This document shows positions 37,166 through 47,188 of a DNA stretch of 64,000 nucleotides, piece by piece. Origin of the DNA: Pseudoalteromonas luteoviolacea DSM 6061 (GTDB lineage Bacteria; Pseudomonadota; Gammaproteobacteria; Enterobacterales; Alteromonadaceae). The number at the start of each line of letters is the position of its first letter. Position 1 is the first letter of the stretch. The DNA lies in NCBI RefSeq assembly GCF_001625655.1, contig NZ_AUYB01000097.1, positions 1-64,000 on the forward strand, read 5' to 3'. The notes under the pieces were generated by a model. It made no database searches. It was not told where the DNA came from and saw nothing but the letters and a program-made list of their open reading frames with translations. The position numbers and the translations under genes are program-made.

Positions 37166-40100
37166 CTACAAGTCCATCTCTGTCATGGATTGATCATCAA
37201 AAGCGGCGCTAATATCTCGGCCACTGACTATATCGCTTACTATCTCTACCTGAGGGTTACTTGATGTATTACCTTTGCCAATTTCAATAAGGCGTTTCGC
37301 CAAGGATTGAATGCTTGGATATTCAAAGACATCCGCCACAGTGCAACGCACCGAAAAACACTGGTTCACTCTAGATATCAACTGCATAGCAAGTACTGAA
37401 TTGCCTCCGCAGTCAAAAAAGCTCACGTCTGTACTGAGTTTTTCTATCGGTAGTAATGCGCTAAAAAATGCATGTAATTGAGTTTCCTCGGGCGTTTCAG
37501 GGAGGCGTAGTACGTCTGTTGGAGTCACCTCTATTTGCGGTAAAGTGAGCGCTTTAAGGTCTAGCTTGCCATTTGGGGTTAGAGGCCAGGTCTCTATCCA
37601 GCTAATATACTCAGGCACCATATAGCTTGGCAGTTTCATCAATAGGTGCTGGCGAATTGCGCCGTAGCTCCACTGAACTTTAAGCTCACCATGTTCGATA
37701 CAATAAGCACACAAACTCGCAGCTCCCTCGTGATCTTGCTTAACCAAGACCCGAACGTCATCACTGCCAATGAGTTTGCGAATTTGATATTCAATTTCAC
37801 CAAGCTCAATGCGGTGACCATGTAATTTAACTTGGTTGTCTAATCGGCCTTGAAGCTGGAAACGGCCATCAGGTAACCTGCGAGCTCTATCACCCGTTTT
37901 GTAAAGTCTTATTGGTGAACCTTCAAAGTGCTGAGTAATAAAACTTTGCTGTGTTAGTTCTGCGCGATTTAAGTAACCATTCGCGAGACCCACTCCACCA
38001 ATCCAAAGCTCTCCCCAAACACCTACAGGCAATGGTAAGCTGTCACATTCGGCTTGCTCAGGCATCACAAACAATGCTGTGTTGTCTATCCCGTGCCCAA
38101 TACAAATATCATTGGCATCAGTGATTTGTTCCACACTCGACCATATGGTGGTCTCGGTTGGCCCGTACATGTTAAACACATGTGCACTATGGCGCAGCAT
38201 AGTCTCAGCCAAATTTGGCTCCAAGGGCTCGCCGCCAGTTAGTAGCTTCAATCCCGAGACACTACTCGCAGAAGCTTTTAATAACATACGCCACAATGTT
38301 GGCGTCGCCTGCATTATCGTAATCTGCTCGGTATCCAACAGTTCAGTAATCGCCAAAGGATCACTACACACAACGTCATCAGCAATATAGACAAACGCAC
38401 CACATACCAACGGCAAGTACAATTCAAGTGCCGCAATATCAAAAGCAACGGTAGTTACAGCCAGCATTCTGTCTGCACTTTGCACCCTAGGCATGCGAGC
38501 CATTGATTGTAGGAAGTTTGCCAATGCATCGTGGCGTATCTCAACGCCCTTGGGTCGACCACTTGAGCCCGAAGTATAAATAACATAGGCACGTTGTTGC
38601 GGTGCGACACTGCGACTTGGCACGGTGTCATTGCAAGCACAAATCGACTCTGATTCACTGTCTAAATTGATACAAGGACAACCGTTGCTAAGCATTTCTT
38701 GAATGCTGCTACACTGCGCGTCACAGAGTACTAAATCGGTCTGAGAATCTGTCACAATATCTCTGACTCGCGCTTGAGGAAAAGTTAAATCCAATGGTAA
38801 GTACGCGGCACCTGTTTTGAGTATGGCCAACAACGTTACCAGCAACTCACAACTACGCATCATCGCCACAGCGACAAGACTCTCACTACTGATTCCTTGC
38901 TGAATTAAATAGTGGGCTAGCTGATTTGAACGTTGGTGTAAAACCTCATAGCTCAACTGTAAATCCGAATCCTGAACTGCAATGCGTTTAGCAGAAGTAA
39001 ACACTTGCTCTTCAATCATATCGAGTAATGTTATGCCTGACTGTTCACTGTGCAATTTTGCAATTTGCTCAGTCACCAACATACGCTGTGCATCCTCATT
39101 TAGCAGGGCGTATGCGGTGCTAGATAACACTTGTTCTGGCTGCGCTTTAGCAAGTGTCGAAAGCCATGCCTGTGCATAGCTTTGCATCATAACTTCATCA
39201 AACTTGTCACTGTTAAAATCAAGTTCTAATAGCCAATTGTCACCGACGTTAAGAATATTACAGTTTAGATCAAAGTGACCGTAACGCGTGTGGGTACTGA
39301 CAGGGCTCAGCTCAACACCGTGAAATTGTGGAAATTGAGTCACTCTATCTAAATTAAAAACGGTCGTGGGCAAAATAAGATTTTGATTTGTCAGTGCAGA
39401 ATAAGGGAAGTTAGCGTGATCTAGTCCATGTAACATTTGAGATTGAACTTGTTTGATGACATCTGCAAAAGTGCTTTGTGGCAAAACACGCACAACCAAT
39501 GGCATCATATTGGTGCAATACCCTACCAATTTTTGGTCCAATAATTCCACGTCATATTGCTTGGCCAATAGTTGACGCGCAGATACTGGTACGTTTACAG
39601 CTATCACTTGTTGCTGACTCAACTTATGCAACCACACCACGTATCCCGCCAATAACGTAGCAAACAGACCACAGCTTTGTGACTTAGCAAGTGCCGATAT
39701 ATTAGCAATGACTGTTGGAGGGATCCGCAAACTGAGTTGCTTAACTCCATAACCATTTTGCTCGAAAGTCTGTTGCTGCGTTGGTAAAACCAGTGCTTCA
39801 CTGTCGGCTAGGTTATCTATCCAAAACTCTTGATCTGCTCGATACAGCTTAGATTGCCGGTAGGCAGCCAGCTCAAATGCGTAGTCTGCGTACTGTGGAA
39901 GATCTTCACACTCCTCAGCATCATCATTATAGTGGGCTGCGATTCTGTCGATAATGAGCTGTAGAGATAAGCCATCACTGACAATATGATGTGCAACAAT
40001 GCTCAAATAATGCTGTTCTTCTTCAGCTTGCACGATAGCAAAGCGGCACAATGCTTGATGTTCAAAGTCAAATGGAGCATAGCGCCACTGCGTTAACTGC

Positions 40101-43100
40101 TGCAACGCTTCTGCCTCATTGAGACGCAATGATGTTATGACCTCTAATCGCGGCGCTGGACGCTCCGTGTGAGTCAATGCATCAATATCAACACCTAAAC
40201 TCAGTATCGAAAATTCAGCAATCACGCGGTCAACAGCATGGCTTAGCTGGTCAATATTGACCATGCCACTTAGTTTAACGCTCGCCTGTAAATGATACGC
40301 TAAAGCCCCCTGCTCTGAACGCATTGCCAAGGCCAGCAACTGTTGTTGTGCCTCCGTCAGTGCAAAAGCGGTGTTACGCGACCTCTGTTCTGGTAACGCT
40401 TGCTCATTGCTAAAATAACCTGCGTTTTTTAACGCCAATGCACTGGCCTTAACAGCTGCAATTATCGCCTCAATATCTGCATCGCTGTGCGCTGCGCTGA
40501 TGAAACAATTGCGGCCTTCCCAAATGAATACGCCACGATTAAGTAATTCATAAAAGAAAACATCGAGATTTTGTGCAAAGGTAAAGCGAAACAGAGATGT
40601 GTATGACTCGACGCCAATAGGAATGCCATGCTGGGTGAAAAAGTCATTGAGTGTGGTTTGCAGGTATGTAGTTTTTTGTGCCAATTGTGCCTGTAACTGC
40701 GGCCCTTGACGCTTAATTTCCTTGAGCACCGCAGCCGCACTGACCATACTTAACGGGTGCTTACAGAACGTCCCAGCGAAAAATGTTGTGTCCGCTTGCG
40801 GATATGAGTTATCGCCATATTGCCAATTACCACCATCAATACCATCCAAGTATTCCGCGCTACCAGCGACCACACCGATTGGCAATCCTCCTCCGACAAT
40901 TTTCCCGTAGGTGGCCATGTCAGCTTGGATCCCAAGCAGCGCTTGAACACCTCCAGGGTGTGCACGAAACCCAGTGATCATTTCATCAAAGATTAACGCG
41001 ATACCCAGTTCCTTCGTTAATTCTCGAAGCTGCTTTACAAAGGCAAAAGGCTGTAAAGCAGGGTGGCGGCTTTGTACCGGCTCTACTAAAACTGCAGCAA
41101 TACACTCAGCGTGTTCACGGATCTGCGCTAAAGCCGATTGTTCGCCATAATCTAACACCAGATTACCGCTTATTGCACCAGCTTGAACACCTGAGCACAT
41201 CGGCTCTACTCCGGAACCATCAGGTGCATGGGTCGCAAGCGTACCATCGTAATGCCCATGATAAGACCCTGAAAATTGTACAATGCGATCTCGCTTTGTT
41301 TTGTTTCTCGCTAATCGCACCGCTGTCATGACTGCCTCTGTACCCGAGTTACAGAACGTTACGCGTTCCAGTCCAGTTAACTCTACGACGAGTTCAGCCA
41401 CTTCGCATGCCGCAGGGCTAGCGAGTCCAAGCTGCATTCCATTGTCCAACTGTGCCACCAGTGCAGCATTCACAAACTCTGGCTTATGGCCAAATAAATT
41501 GACCCCAAAGTCCATCGTAATATCTATGTACTCGTTGTCGTCTATATCCCAGATCCGTGAACCTTCACAACGCTTGGCAAAGACTGGGTAGAGCATTTCC
41601 TTGCTCGATAAACGAAATCCAGCCGAAGCACGACAATCGGCTAGGTGCTTACGATGGGCAGCCACTAACTGCTTTGAACTCGACGTTTTTTCGCAGTAAT
41701 GTTCACAAAGTGTTGTGGCGTGCGTCTTAACTTCAAAAGAGCTAGTTACAGCCTGAAGCTGCTTTTGTTGAAACCCAGGTAAAATAGTCTGAGTAGGCTG
41801 TTTGCTGGCCGCTGGCGATGTATTGCTCTTTTGCAGTATCGGCATTTCGTCTTGAGACTTAACCAAATCATGATCGCTGGTTGCCTGATTAGTCAGCCAC
41901 CGTAATTGCTGTGCGGTTACAGTTTCTACTCCCAGCCTTGCAATTTCGTTGGTAATCGATGCCGCAGCTTGAAGCTGCGCATGACAAATAGCGGCAATTA
42001 GCCCTTGCTCTGTTTGGTGAGGCTGTTTTAACTCGTTTAATTCATTGTAAGTTGCTGCTGCCGTGTGTTGGGGCTGAGCAACCACAGTTGATACTTTCAG
42101 ATAGTCACTGTGTTCAATAACATGCTCAACTAATAACTCAACGCAGCTCAATTCTTCATAAAACTGTCTAACACTAAATTCCAAATCAAACTGTTTCTCA
42201 TAAGTGCGGACGGCGCGCATTATCATCAACGAATCAACACCCATCTCTAGCAGCGGCATGCGAGTGTCGATTTGCGTAGCAAGCATCCCAAGTTCATTGG
42301 CTAATGTATCAAGTACAAACTCTAAGATGGCGGCTCGCCGTGTATCTTCATCCGCGGACTCAAAACCTGCCGTCGATGATGCTGGTGTTTGCTTAACTGA
42401 TTTTTGCTTTGCATCAGAGATCCAATGACGAGAAGGCTCAAAAGGATAAAGTGGTAGTGGCACTCTAGGTAGCTGTAAATCTTGCAACACCTGATAGATG
42501 TGCTGCCAATTCAACTTGTAACCGACTTCACACAAGCTCGCCACATCTGCAGCTAATCTTTCGTTGTCACTTCCAACTGCATTTAAAACATTTAAATACA
42601 GTGCATCAACACGTGGTAGGTTTTCTTGAAGCAGCGCATTTAGAATTGGTTTTGGTCCCATTTCCAAAGTGACAAAGGACTCTAATGCACTTAACTCATT
42701 TATACATGATGCAAATCGAACGGGCTGAACAATTTGCTCTACCCAATAATTGGCAGTAGTTAATGCTGTATGCTCTACCTCCCCTGTTTGAGAAGATACG
42801 AACTTGTATTTAGGCTGATTAAAAGTGACTTTATCAGCTACTTGAGAAAATTGAGGTAATACTGGTTCCATTAATGGTGAATGGAATGCACGTGCGGTAT
42901 TTAGGCTCTTAAACCGGATCTTGCTTTGTTCAAGCGCTTGGCAAATTGTACCCATCGCTTGGTCACTGCCAGAAAATACCACACCGGCTTCACCATGATA
43001 TGCCGAAATAGCAGCCTCTGCCGTAAAAGGTTGAATAAGTTGCTGCGCAAACTCACTGGAACACCGCGCCGCGACCATTGTCCCTTGCGCCGGGAGTTGT

Positions 43101-46100
43101 TGCATCAACTCTGCGCGTGCCGCCAACAATTCAATACACGCTGGTAACGACATAACTTCAGCGATACATGCCGCAGCATATTCACCAACGCTATGACTGA
43201 TCAGTAAATCAGGTTCGATGCCTAAACTTTGCCACAATTTTGCCAAAGCATACTCAACTGCGAATACACTCAATTGTGCCCAGCGGGCTTGATGTATCAA
43301 GCCCGCTTTGTCACCTTGGTATAAAACATCTAGCAAGCGCTCCTCAAAATGCTCGCTCAGTAACGTATCGCATTCTTCAATTGCAGCCTTGAAAACCGCT
43401 TGGGTATCATAAAGGGATTTACCCATATCTGGATACTGCGCCCCTTGGCCGGTAAATAAAAACACAACTTTAGGCGCAGAGCCATTAAATATGCTCTTCC
43501 CTTGTTTCTCGAGTTTGGCAGGGTCATTTAAAGAGTGTAAATGCTGCAGTAGGTCTTCTTTACAGGTACCATAAAAAGCTTGCTTTACTCCTGTGGAAGG
43601 GAGGCTGTCAGCACAGTTGTAAACTAGAGTATTAAACGTTTGTTTATCGGCGTCTGCTAAACGTTCTCCATAACGCTTGGCCAACCTTGCCAGCGAACTT
43701 GCTGTTTTCGCACTCAATGGCAAGACATAAAATGGTGGATCTTGGCAAAGTACCGCGTGCTCGTGCTTATTCACAGGTGCAGATGCACAAATCACATGTG
43801 CGTTGGTGCCACCAAAACCAAACGAACTCAGGCCTGCAATTGCTGCGCTATTTACTGGCTTTGGCCAAGAGGCGAGTGTGCTGGGTACTTTTATTGAAAA
43901 CTTATCCCAAGCGATATGCGGATTGAGCTTGCCCACGTAACGCTGGGGGGGGACTTGTTGATGCTCAAAACACAGTAGTGTTTTTATTAAGCCAGCCAGC
44001 CCAGCAGCAGACTCAAGGTGTCCTATATTGGCCTTAACAGAGCCAACCCAAAGCGCTTCTCCTTGTCTTTTTTCACCATATACCTGCTGAAGTGCCGATA
44101 CTTCAATTGGATCACCAAGCTCAGTGCCTGTTCCATGTGCTTCTACGTATTGCACTTGCTGCGGCGAAACCTGTGCACTGTCGAGTGCCGCACGAATTAC
44201 ATCCTGCTGCGCGCGCCCATTTGGCGCTGTAATCCCATTGCTGCGACCATCTTGATTCACCGCACTACCTTTGAGCACACCATAAATCACATCATGGTCT
44301 TGCAAGGCCTGCTTTAAAGGCTTCAACAATACTGTACCGACGCCCTCACTTCGCACATATCCATTTGCATGCGCTGAAAACGTTTTGCATCGACCATCAT
44401 TGGCCAGCATCTGCGCGTTATCACATGCTGCGCTTACTTCATCGCTCAGGATCAAATTGACGCCGCTCACCATAGCCATAGGAATTTGACCTGAACGAAC
44501 CGCCTGCATGGCATGGTGCAGTGCAACCAGTGAAGAAGAGCATGCCGTATCGATTGCAAGACTTGGACCGGTAAAATTATAAAAATACGATAATCGATTT
44601 GCAGCAATACTTAACGCTGTGCCTGTACCAAGGTAAGCGTGGCTTTTTTGACTTTGTTGAGAAAGTGAAAAGTAATCGCTTTGCGAGATCCCGACATACA
44701 CACCAACCCGCTGGCCAGCTAACGTAGAGGGCACATACCCAGCTGATTGAATTGCATGATAGCTATTTTCTAACAACAACCTTTGCTGGGGGTCAATATG
44801 GCTGGCTTCACTGGGTGCAATACCAAATAATGCATGGTCAAAAAGCTCTATTTCAGACAGATATCCACCAAACCGCTCACTATTAATGTCCTGTCCTAAC
44901 GCTTTGCGTGTCTCGCTAGGTAATGAAATGGCGTCACTGCCCGACTCAAGTAACTGCCATAATGCTTCTGTATTTTCTGCATGTGGGTAACGACATGCCA
45001 TACCAATCACAGCAATGTCATTCGACTGTGCCTTCGAGTTTTCTTGGTAAGGAGCTTGATTTGCAGGCATTGCGCCCTGCGTAGTACCACGCTCTCCAGT
45101 TTGAACTGATGTATTTAATCGCACCTCTGTGACGCCATCCAGCGCTTTACATACTTCTTCAAATTGGCATAAATACTCCGCTAGCTGGTTGATGCTTGGA
45201 TACTCGTACAAAACGGTCGACTCCAGCTCAATACCGTGTAGCTCCATCAGTTCGCCAGAAATACGTACAGCTTTCATCGAGTCCACACCCAAAGACAAAA
45301 AGGAAGCATCTAGCTCCAATGACGCAGCTTCGACCCCCACTTCTGACGCAATAACTTGCTGCAGCAGCGCGCAGGCCTTTAACAAACGTACCTGTTGACT
45401 ATCGCTTGAATTGCCAGTTGACTCAGCGGGCTTTTGTGTTTTGACTTCTTCTTTATCCTTGTGCGCTGCCAAAGGTTCAAAACGTGCTTCAAGGTATTGT
45501 TTTCTGTTTTCTTGGCGTTGGATTTTACCACTGGAGGTTTTGCATACTCGACCAGGCTTTATCAATAAAACGTCATAAGGTGTAATGCCATGCTGCTCGA
45601 CAATTGCGGCAGTGATATTGGCAAAAACGCTTTCTGCGTCTAGCTTTCGGATTGCTGTGCGTTTAACTTGTTGCACAATCACTAGACGCTCTTCGTCGCC
45701 CACAGTAATGGAAAATGCGGCGCCGCCATTTGCATCAAGTGCGGGGTCAGACTCACTGACCGAAAGTTCAATGTCTTGTGGGTAGTAGTTTTTTCCTCTA
45801 AAGATCAACACATCTTTAGAGCGGCCCGTCACAAATAGCTCTTGATGGTGTAAAAAGCCAAGATCTCCAGTGCGTAAATAAGGCCCATCTTCTTCCCCTG
45901 CGATATACGCATCAAAAATTTCTGTGCTTAGTTCTGGTTTGTTCCAGTATCCCTTTGCAACACTATTTCCTTTTACCCAAATCTCGCCAATTTCTCCATC
46001 TAAACAACGCTGCTTAGTCTCAGGACAAGCAATTGTAATCTGGTGATTTTGCCAACTATGGCCACTTGAAACGGCGTAGTAATAATCACCATCATTGATA

Positions 46101-47188
46101 AATGCAGCATCTGCGGGTGACGTCTTTACCTGTGCACGGTTTTGCAACATGACTTTACTATCGAGGCAAAGTATCGTTGGCTTTTCAAGAATGTTACCAC
46201 CCGTAGCAAATAGGGTGGTTTCAGCCATACCATAGCAAGGGGCTAGGCTTTCCCGGCGAAAACCGCATTGTTTAAACTTCTGATAAAAGCGCTCTAACGT
46301 GCTTGCTCTGACTGGCTCTGCACCATTTAACGCCGATTGCCAATGAGATAAATCCAATTCAGCTAGTTGCGCTTCCGTTATCGTATCAACACATAAGTCA
46401 TAGGCAAAGTTGGGGGCACTGGATGTTACTCCTTTAAATTCACTCAAGAGTTTTAACCAGCGAAACGGCTTTTGTAAAAAGTAGGTAGGGTTCATCAAGC
46501 AAGCAGTGGCGCCAATATAAACAGGTTGCAATATTCCAAAAATGAGACCCATATCATGAAAATGAGGTAGCCAACTCACAATCGGAGTGCTTTCATCATG
46601 GCCAAATGCCACTTTCATCATTTCTTCGTTATCTACAATGTTGCCATGACTTACCATCACTCCTTTGGGTGCGCCTGTAGAACCTGAGGTATACTGCAAA
46701 AATGCCAATTCATGGGGTTCAGCTTGCGACACCTGCCAGTTTTTTGGAACCTCATTTTGTATCGAGTCTGTTGCAAATAATGCCAAATTGTTGAGGCTTG
46801 TTTCGGCTTCAAATAGTGGCCTCGCTATGGCATTGACTTTTTCGCTTGTTAATACCCCTTTCGCACCTGCATCAAAAATAATGCTCCTCAATCGCGCTAT
46901 GTTCTGATTTTTTTTAGGAGGATAAACAGGTACTGCGACGACACCCGCATACAAACAAGCGAAGAATGCCTCAACAAATTCAAATCCAGAATTATAAAGT
47001 AATAGAGCTCTATCACCTTTTTCAAAGTGAAGGCTAAGCTGCGCGGCGATTTGCCGAGCGCGATAATCTAATTGTTGATAAGAAAGCGTTTTACCAGGTT
47101 GGTCGTCAGAGAAAAAGTAATGAAAAGCGGTATCGTCGCCACGCGTTTTTGCCAATGTAACTAATGCAGTCACTAAGTCTGTTTTCAT
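37166..47188 (-). CDS. Hybrid PKS/NRPS loading protein: FAAL-ACP-KS-AT-ACP-AMT-C-A-T
   Basis: 3340 aa, first synthetase. Fatty acyl-AMP ligase (TSGSTGAPKG, SWLPHFHDMGL near 211); ACP (GVDSMKA near 636); ketosynthase (DTACSSSL near 881, VEAHGTGTELGDP, NIGHLESAAG); acyltransferase (ISHSVGEYAAA near 1331, RAFHS loop, pointing to malonyl); ACP (GVDSLMI near 1654); class III PLP aminotransferase (FCNSGTEAV, lysine in YGKIVGGGLP near 2094); C (HHIVSDG near 2401); A (TSGSSGRPKG near 2879; code read as DILQLGMIWK, Gly-like); T (CGGNSVLAMQ near 3261). There is no ketoreductase, so the beta-keto group made by KS is available to the aminotransferase, giving a beta-amino fatty acid as in iturin/mycosubtilin starter proteins (ItuA/MycA). 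The start codon lacks an obvious strong RBS. Confidence 0.95.
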   Translation of the reverse strand: MKTDLVTALVTLAKTRGDDTAFHYFFSDDQPGKTLSYQQLDYRARQIAAQLSLHFEKGDRALLLYNSGFEFVEAFFACLYAGVVAVPVYPPKKNQNIARLRSIIFDAGAKGVLTSEKVNAIARPLFEAETSLNNLALFATDSIQNEVPKNWQVSQAEPHELAFLQYTSGSTGAPKGVMVSHGNIVDNEEMMKVAFGHDESTPIVSWLPHFHDMGLIFGILQPVYIGATACLMNPTYFLQKPFRWLKLLSEFKGVTSSAPNFAYDLCVDTITEAQLAELDLSHWQSALNGAEPVRASTLERFYQKFKQCGFRRESLAPCYGMAETTLFATGGNILEKPTILCLDSKVMLQNRAQVKTSPADAAFINDGDYYYAVSSGHSWQNHQITIACPETKQRCLDGEIGEIWVKGNSVAKGYWNKPELSTEIFDAYIAGEEDGPYLRTGDLGFLHHQELFVTGRSKDVLIFRGKNYYPQDIELSVSESDPALDANGGAAFSITVGDEERLVIVQQVKRTAIRKLDAESVFANITAAIVEQHGITPYDVLLIKPGRVCKTSSGKIQRQENRKQYLEARFEPLAAHKDKEEVKTQKPAESTGNSSDSQQVRLLKACALLQQVIASEVGVEAASLELDASFLSLGVDSMKAVRISGELMELHGIELESTVLYEYPSINQLAEYLCQFEEVCKALDGVTEVRLNTSVQTGERGTTQGAMPANQAPYQENSKAQSNDIAVIGMACRYPHAENTEALWQLLESGSDAISLPSETRKALGQDINSERFGGYLSEIELFDHALFGIAPSEASHIDPQQRLLLENSYHAIQSAGYVPSTLAGQRVGVYVGISQSDYFSLSQQSQKSHAYLGTGTALSIAANRLSYFYNFTGPSLAIDTACSSSLVALHHAMQAVRSGQIPMAMVSGVNLILSDEVSAACDNAQMLANDGRCKTFSAHANGYVRSEGVGTVLLKPLKQALQDHDVIYGVLKGSAVNQDGRSNGITAPNGRAQQDVIRAALDSAQVSPQQVQYVEAHGTGTELGDPIEVSALQQVYGEKRQGEALWVGSVKANIGHLESAAGLAGLIKTLLCFEHQQVPPQRYVGKLNPHIAWDKFSIKVPSTLASWPKPVNSAAIAGLSSFGFGGTNAHVICASAPVNKHEHAVLCQDPPFYVLPLSAKTASSLARLAKRYGERLADADKQTFNTLVYNCADSLPSTGVKQAFYGTCKEDLLQHLHSLNDPAKLEKQGKSIFNGSAPKVVFLFTGQGAQYPDMGKSLYDTQAVFKAAIEECDTLLSEHFEERLLDVLYQGDKAGLIHQARWAQLSVFAVEYALAKLWQSLGIEPDLLISHSVGEYAAACIAEVMSLPACIELLAARAELMQQLPAQGTMVAARCSSEFAQQLIQPFTAEAAISAYHGEAGVVFSGSDQAMGTICQALEQSKIRFKSLNTARAFHSPLMEPVLPQFSQVADKVTFNQPKYKFVSSQTGEVEHTALTTANYWVEQIVQPVRFASCINELSALESFVTLEMGPKPILNALLQENLPRVDALYLNVLNAVGSDNERLAADVASLCEVGYKLNWQHIYQVLQDLQLPRVPLPLYPFEPSRHWISDAKQKSVKQTPASSTAGFESADEDTRRAAILEFVLDTLANELGMLATQIDTRMPLLEMGVDSLMIMRAVRTYEKQFDLEFSVRQFYEELSCVELLVEHVIEHSDYLKVSTVVAQPQHTAAATYNELNELKQPHQTEQGLIAAICHAQLQAAASITNEIARLGVETVTAQQLRWLTNQATSDHDLVKSQDEMPILQKSNTSPAASKQPTQTILPGFQQKQLQAVTSSFEVKTHATTLCEHYCEKTSSSKQLVAAHRKHLADCRASAGFRLSSKEMLYPVFAKRCEGSRIWDIDDNEYIDITMDFGVNLFGHKPEFVNAALVAQLDNGMQLGLASPAACEVAELVVELTGLERVTFCNSGTEAVMTAVRLARNKTKRDRIVQFSGSYHGHYDGTLATHAPDGSGVEPMCSGVQAGAISGNLVLDYGEQSALAQIREHAECIAAVLVEPVQSRHPALQPFAFVKQLRELTKELGIALIFDEMITGFRAHPGGVQALLGIQADMATYGKIVGGGLPIGVVAGSAEYLDGIDGGNWQYGDNSYPQADTTFFAGTFCKHPLSMVSAAAVLKEIKRQGPQLQAQLAQKTTYLQTTLNDFFTQHGIPIGVESYTSLFRFTFAQNLDVFFYELLNRGVFIWEGRNCFISAAHSDADIEAIIAAVKASALALKNAGYFSNEQALPEQRSRNTAFALTEAQQQLLALAMRSEQGALAYHLQASVKLSGMVNIDQLSHAVDRVIAEFSILSLGVDIDALTHTERPAPRLEVITSLRLNEAEALQQLTQWRYAPFDFEHQALCRFAIVQAEEEQHYLSIVAHHIVSDGLSLQLIIDRIAAHYNDDAEECEDLPQYADYAFELAAYRQSKLYRADQEFWIDNLADSEALVLPTQQQTFEQNGYGVKQLSLRIPPTVIANISALAKSQSCGLFATLLAGYVVWLHKLSQQQVIAVNVPVSARQLLAKQYDVELLDQKLVGYCTNMMPLVVRVLPQSTFADVIKQVQSQMLHGLDHANFPYSALTNQNLILPTTVFNLDRVTQFPQFHGVELSPVSTHTRYGHFDLNCNILNVGDNWLLELDFNSDKFDEVMMQSYAQAWLSTLAKAQPEQVLSSTAYALLNEDAQRMLVTEQIAKLHSEQSGITLLDMIEEQVFTSAKRIAVQDSDLQLSYEVLHQRSNQLAHYLIQQGISSESLVAVAMMRSCELLVTLLAILKTGAAYLPLDLTFPQARVRDIVTDSQTDLVLCDAQCSSIQEMLSNGCPCINLDSESESICACNDTVPSRSVAPQQRAYVIYTSGSSGRPKGVEIRHDALANFLQSMARMPRVQSADRMLAVTTVAFDIAALELYLPLVCGAFVYIADDVVCSDPLAITELLDTEQITIMQATPTLWRMLLKASASSVSGLKLLTGGEPLEPNLAETMLRHSAHVFNMYGPTETTIWSSVEQITDANDICIGHGIDNTALFVMPEQAECDSLPLPVGVWGELWIGGVGLANGYLNRAELTQQSFITQHFEGSPIRLYKTGDRARRLPDGRFQLQGRLDNQVKLHGHRIELGEIEYQIRKLIGSDDVRVLVKQDHEGAASLCAYCIEHGELKVQWSYGAIRQHLLMKLPSYMVPEYISWIETWPLTPNGKLDLKALTLPQIEVTPTDVLRLPETPEETQLHAFFSALLPIEKLSTDVSFFDCGGNSVLAMQLISRVNQCFSVRCTVADVFEYPSIQSLAKRLIEIGKGNTSSNPQVEIVSDIVSGRDISAAFDDQSMTEMDL

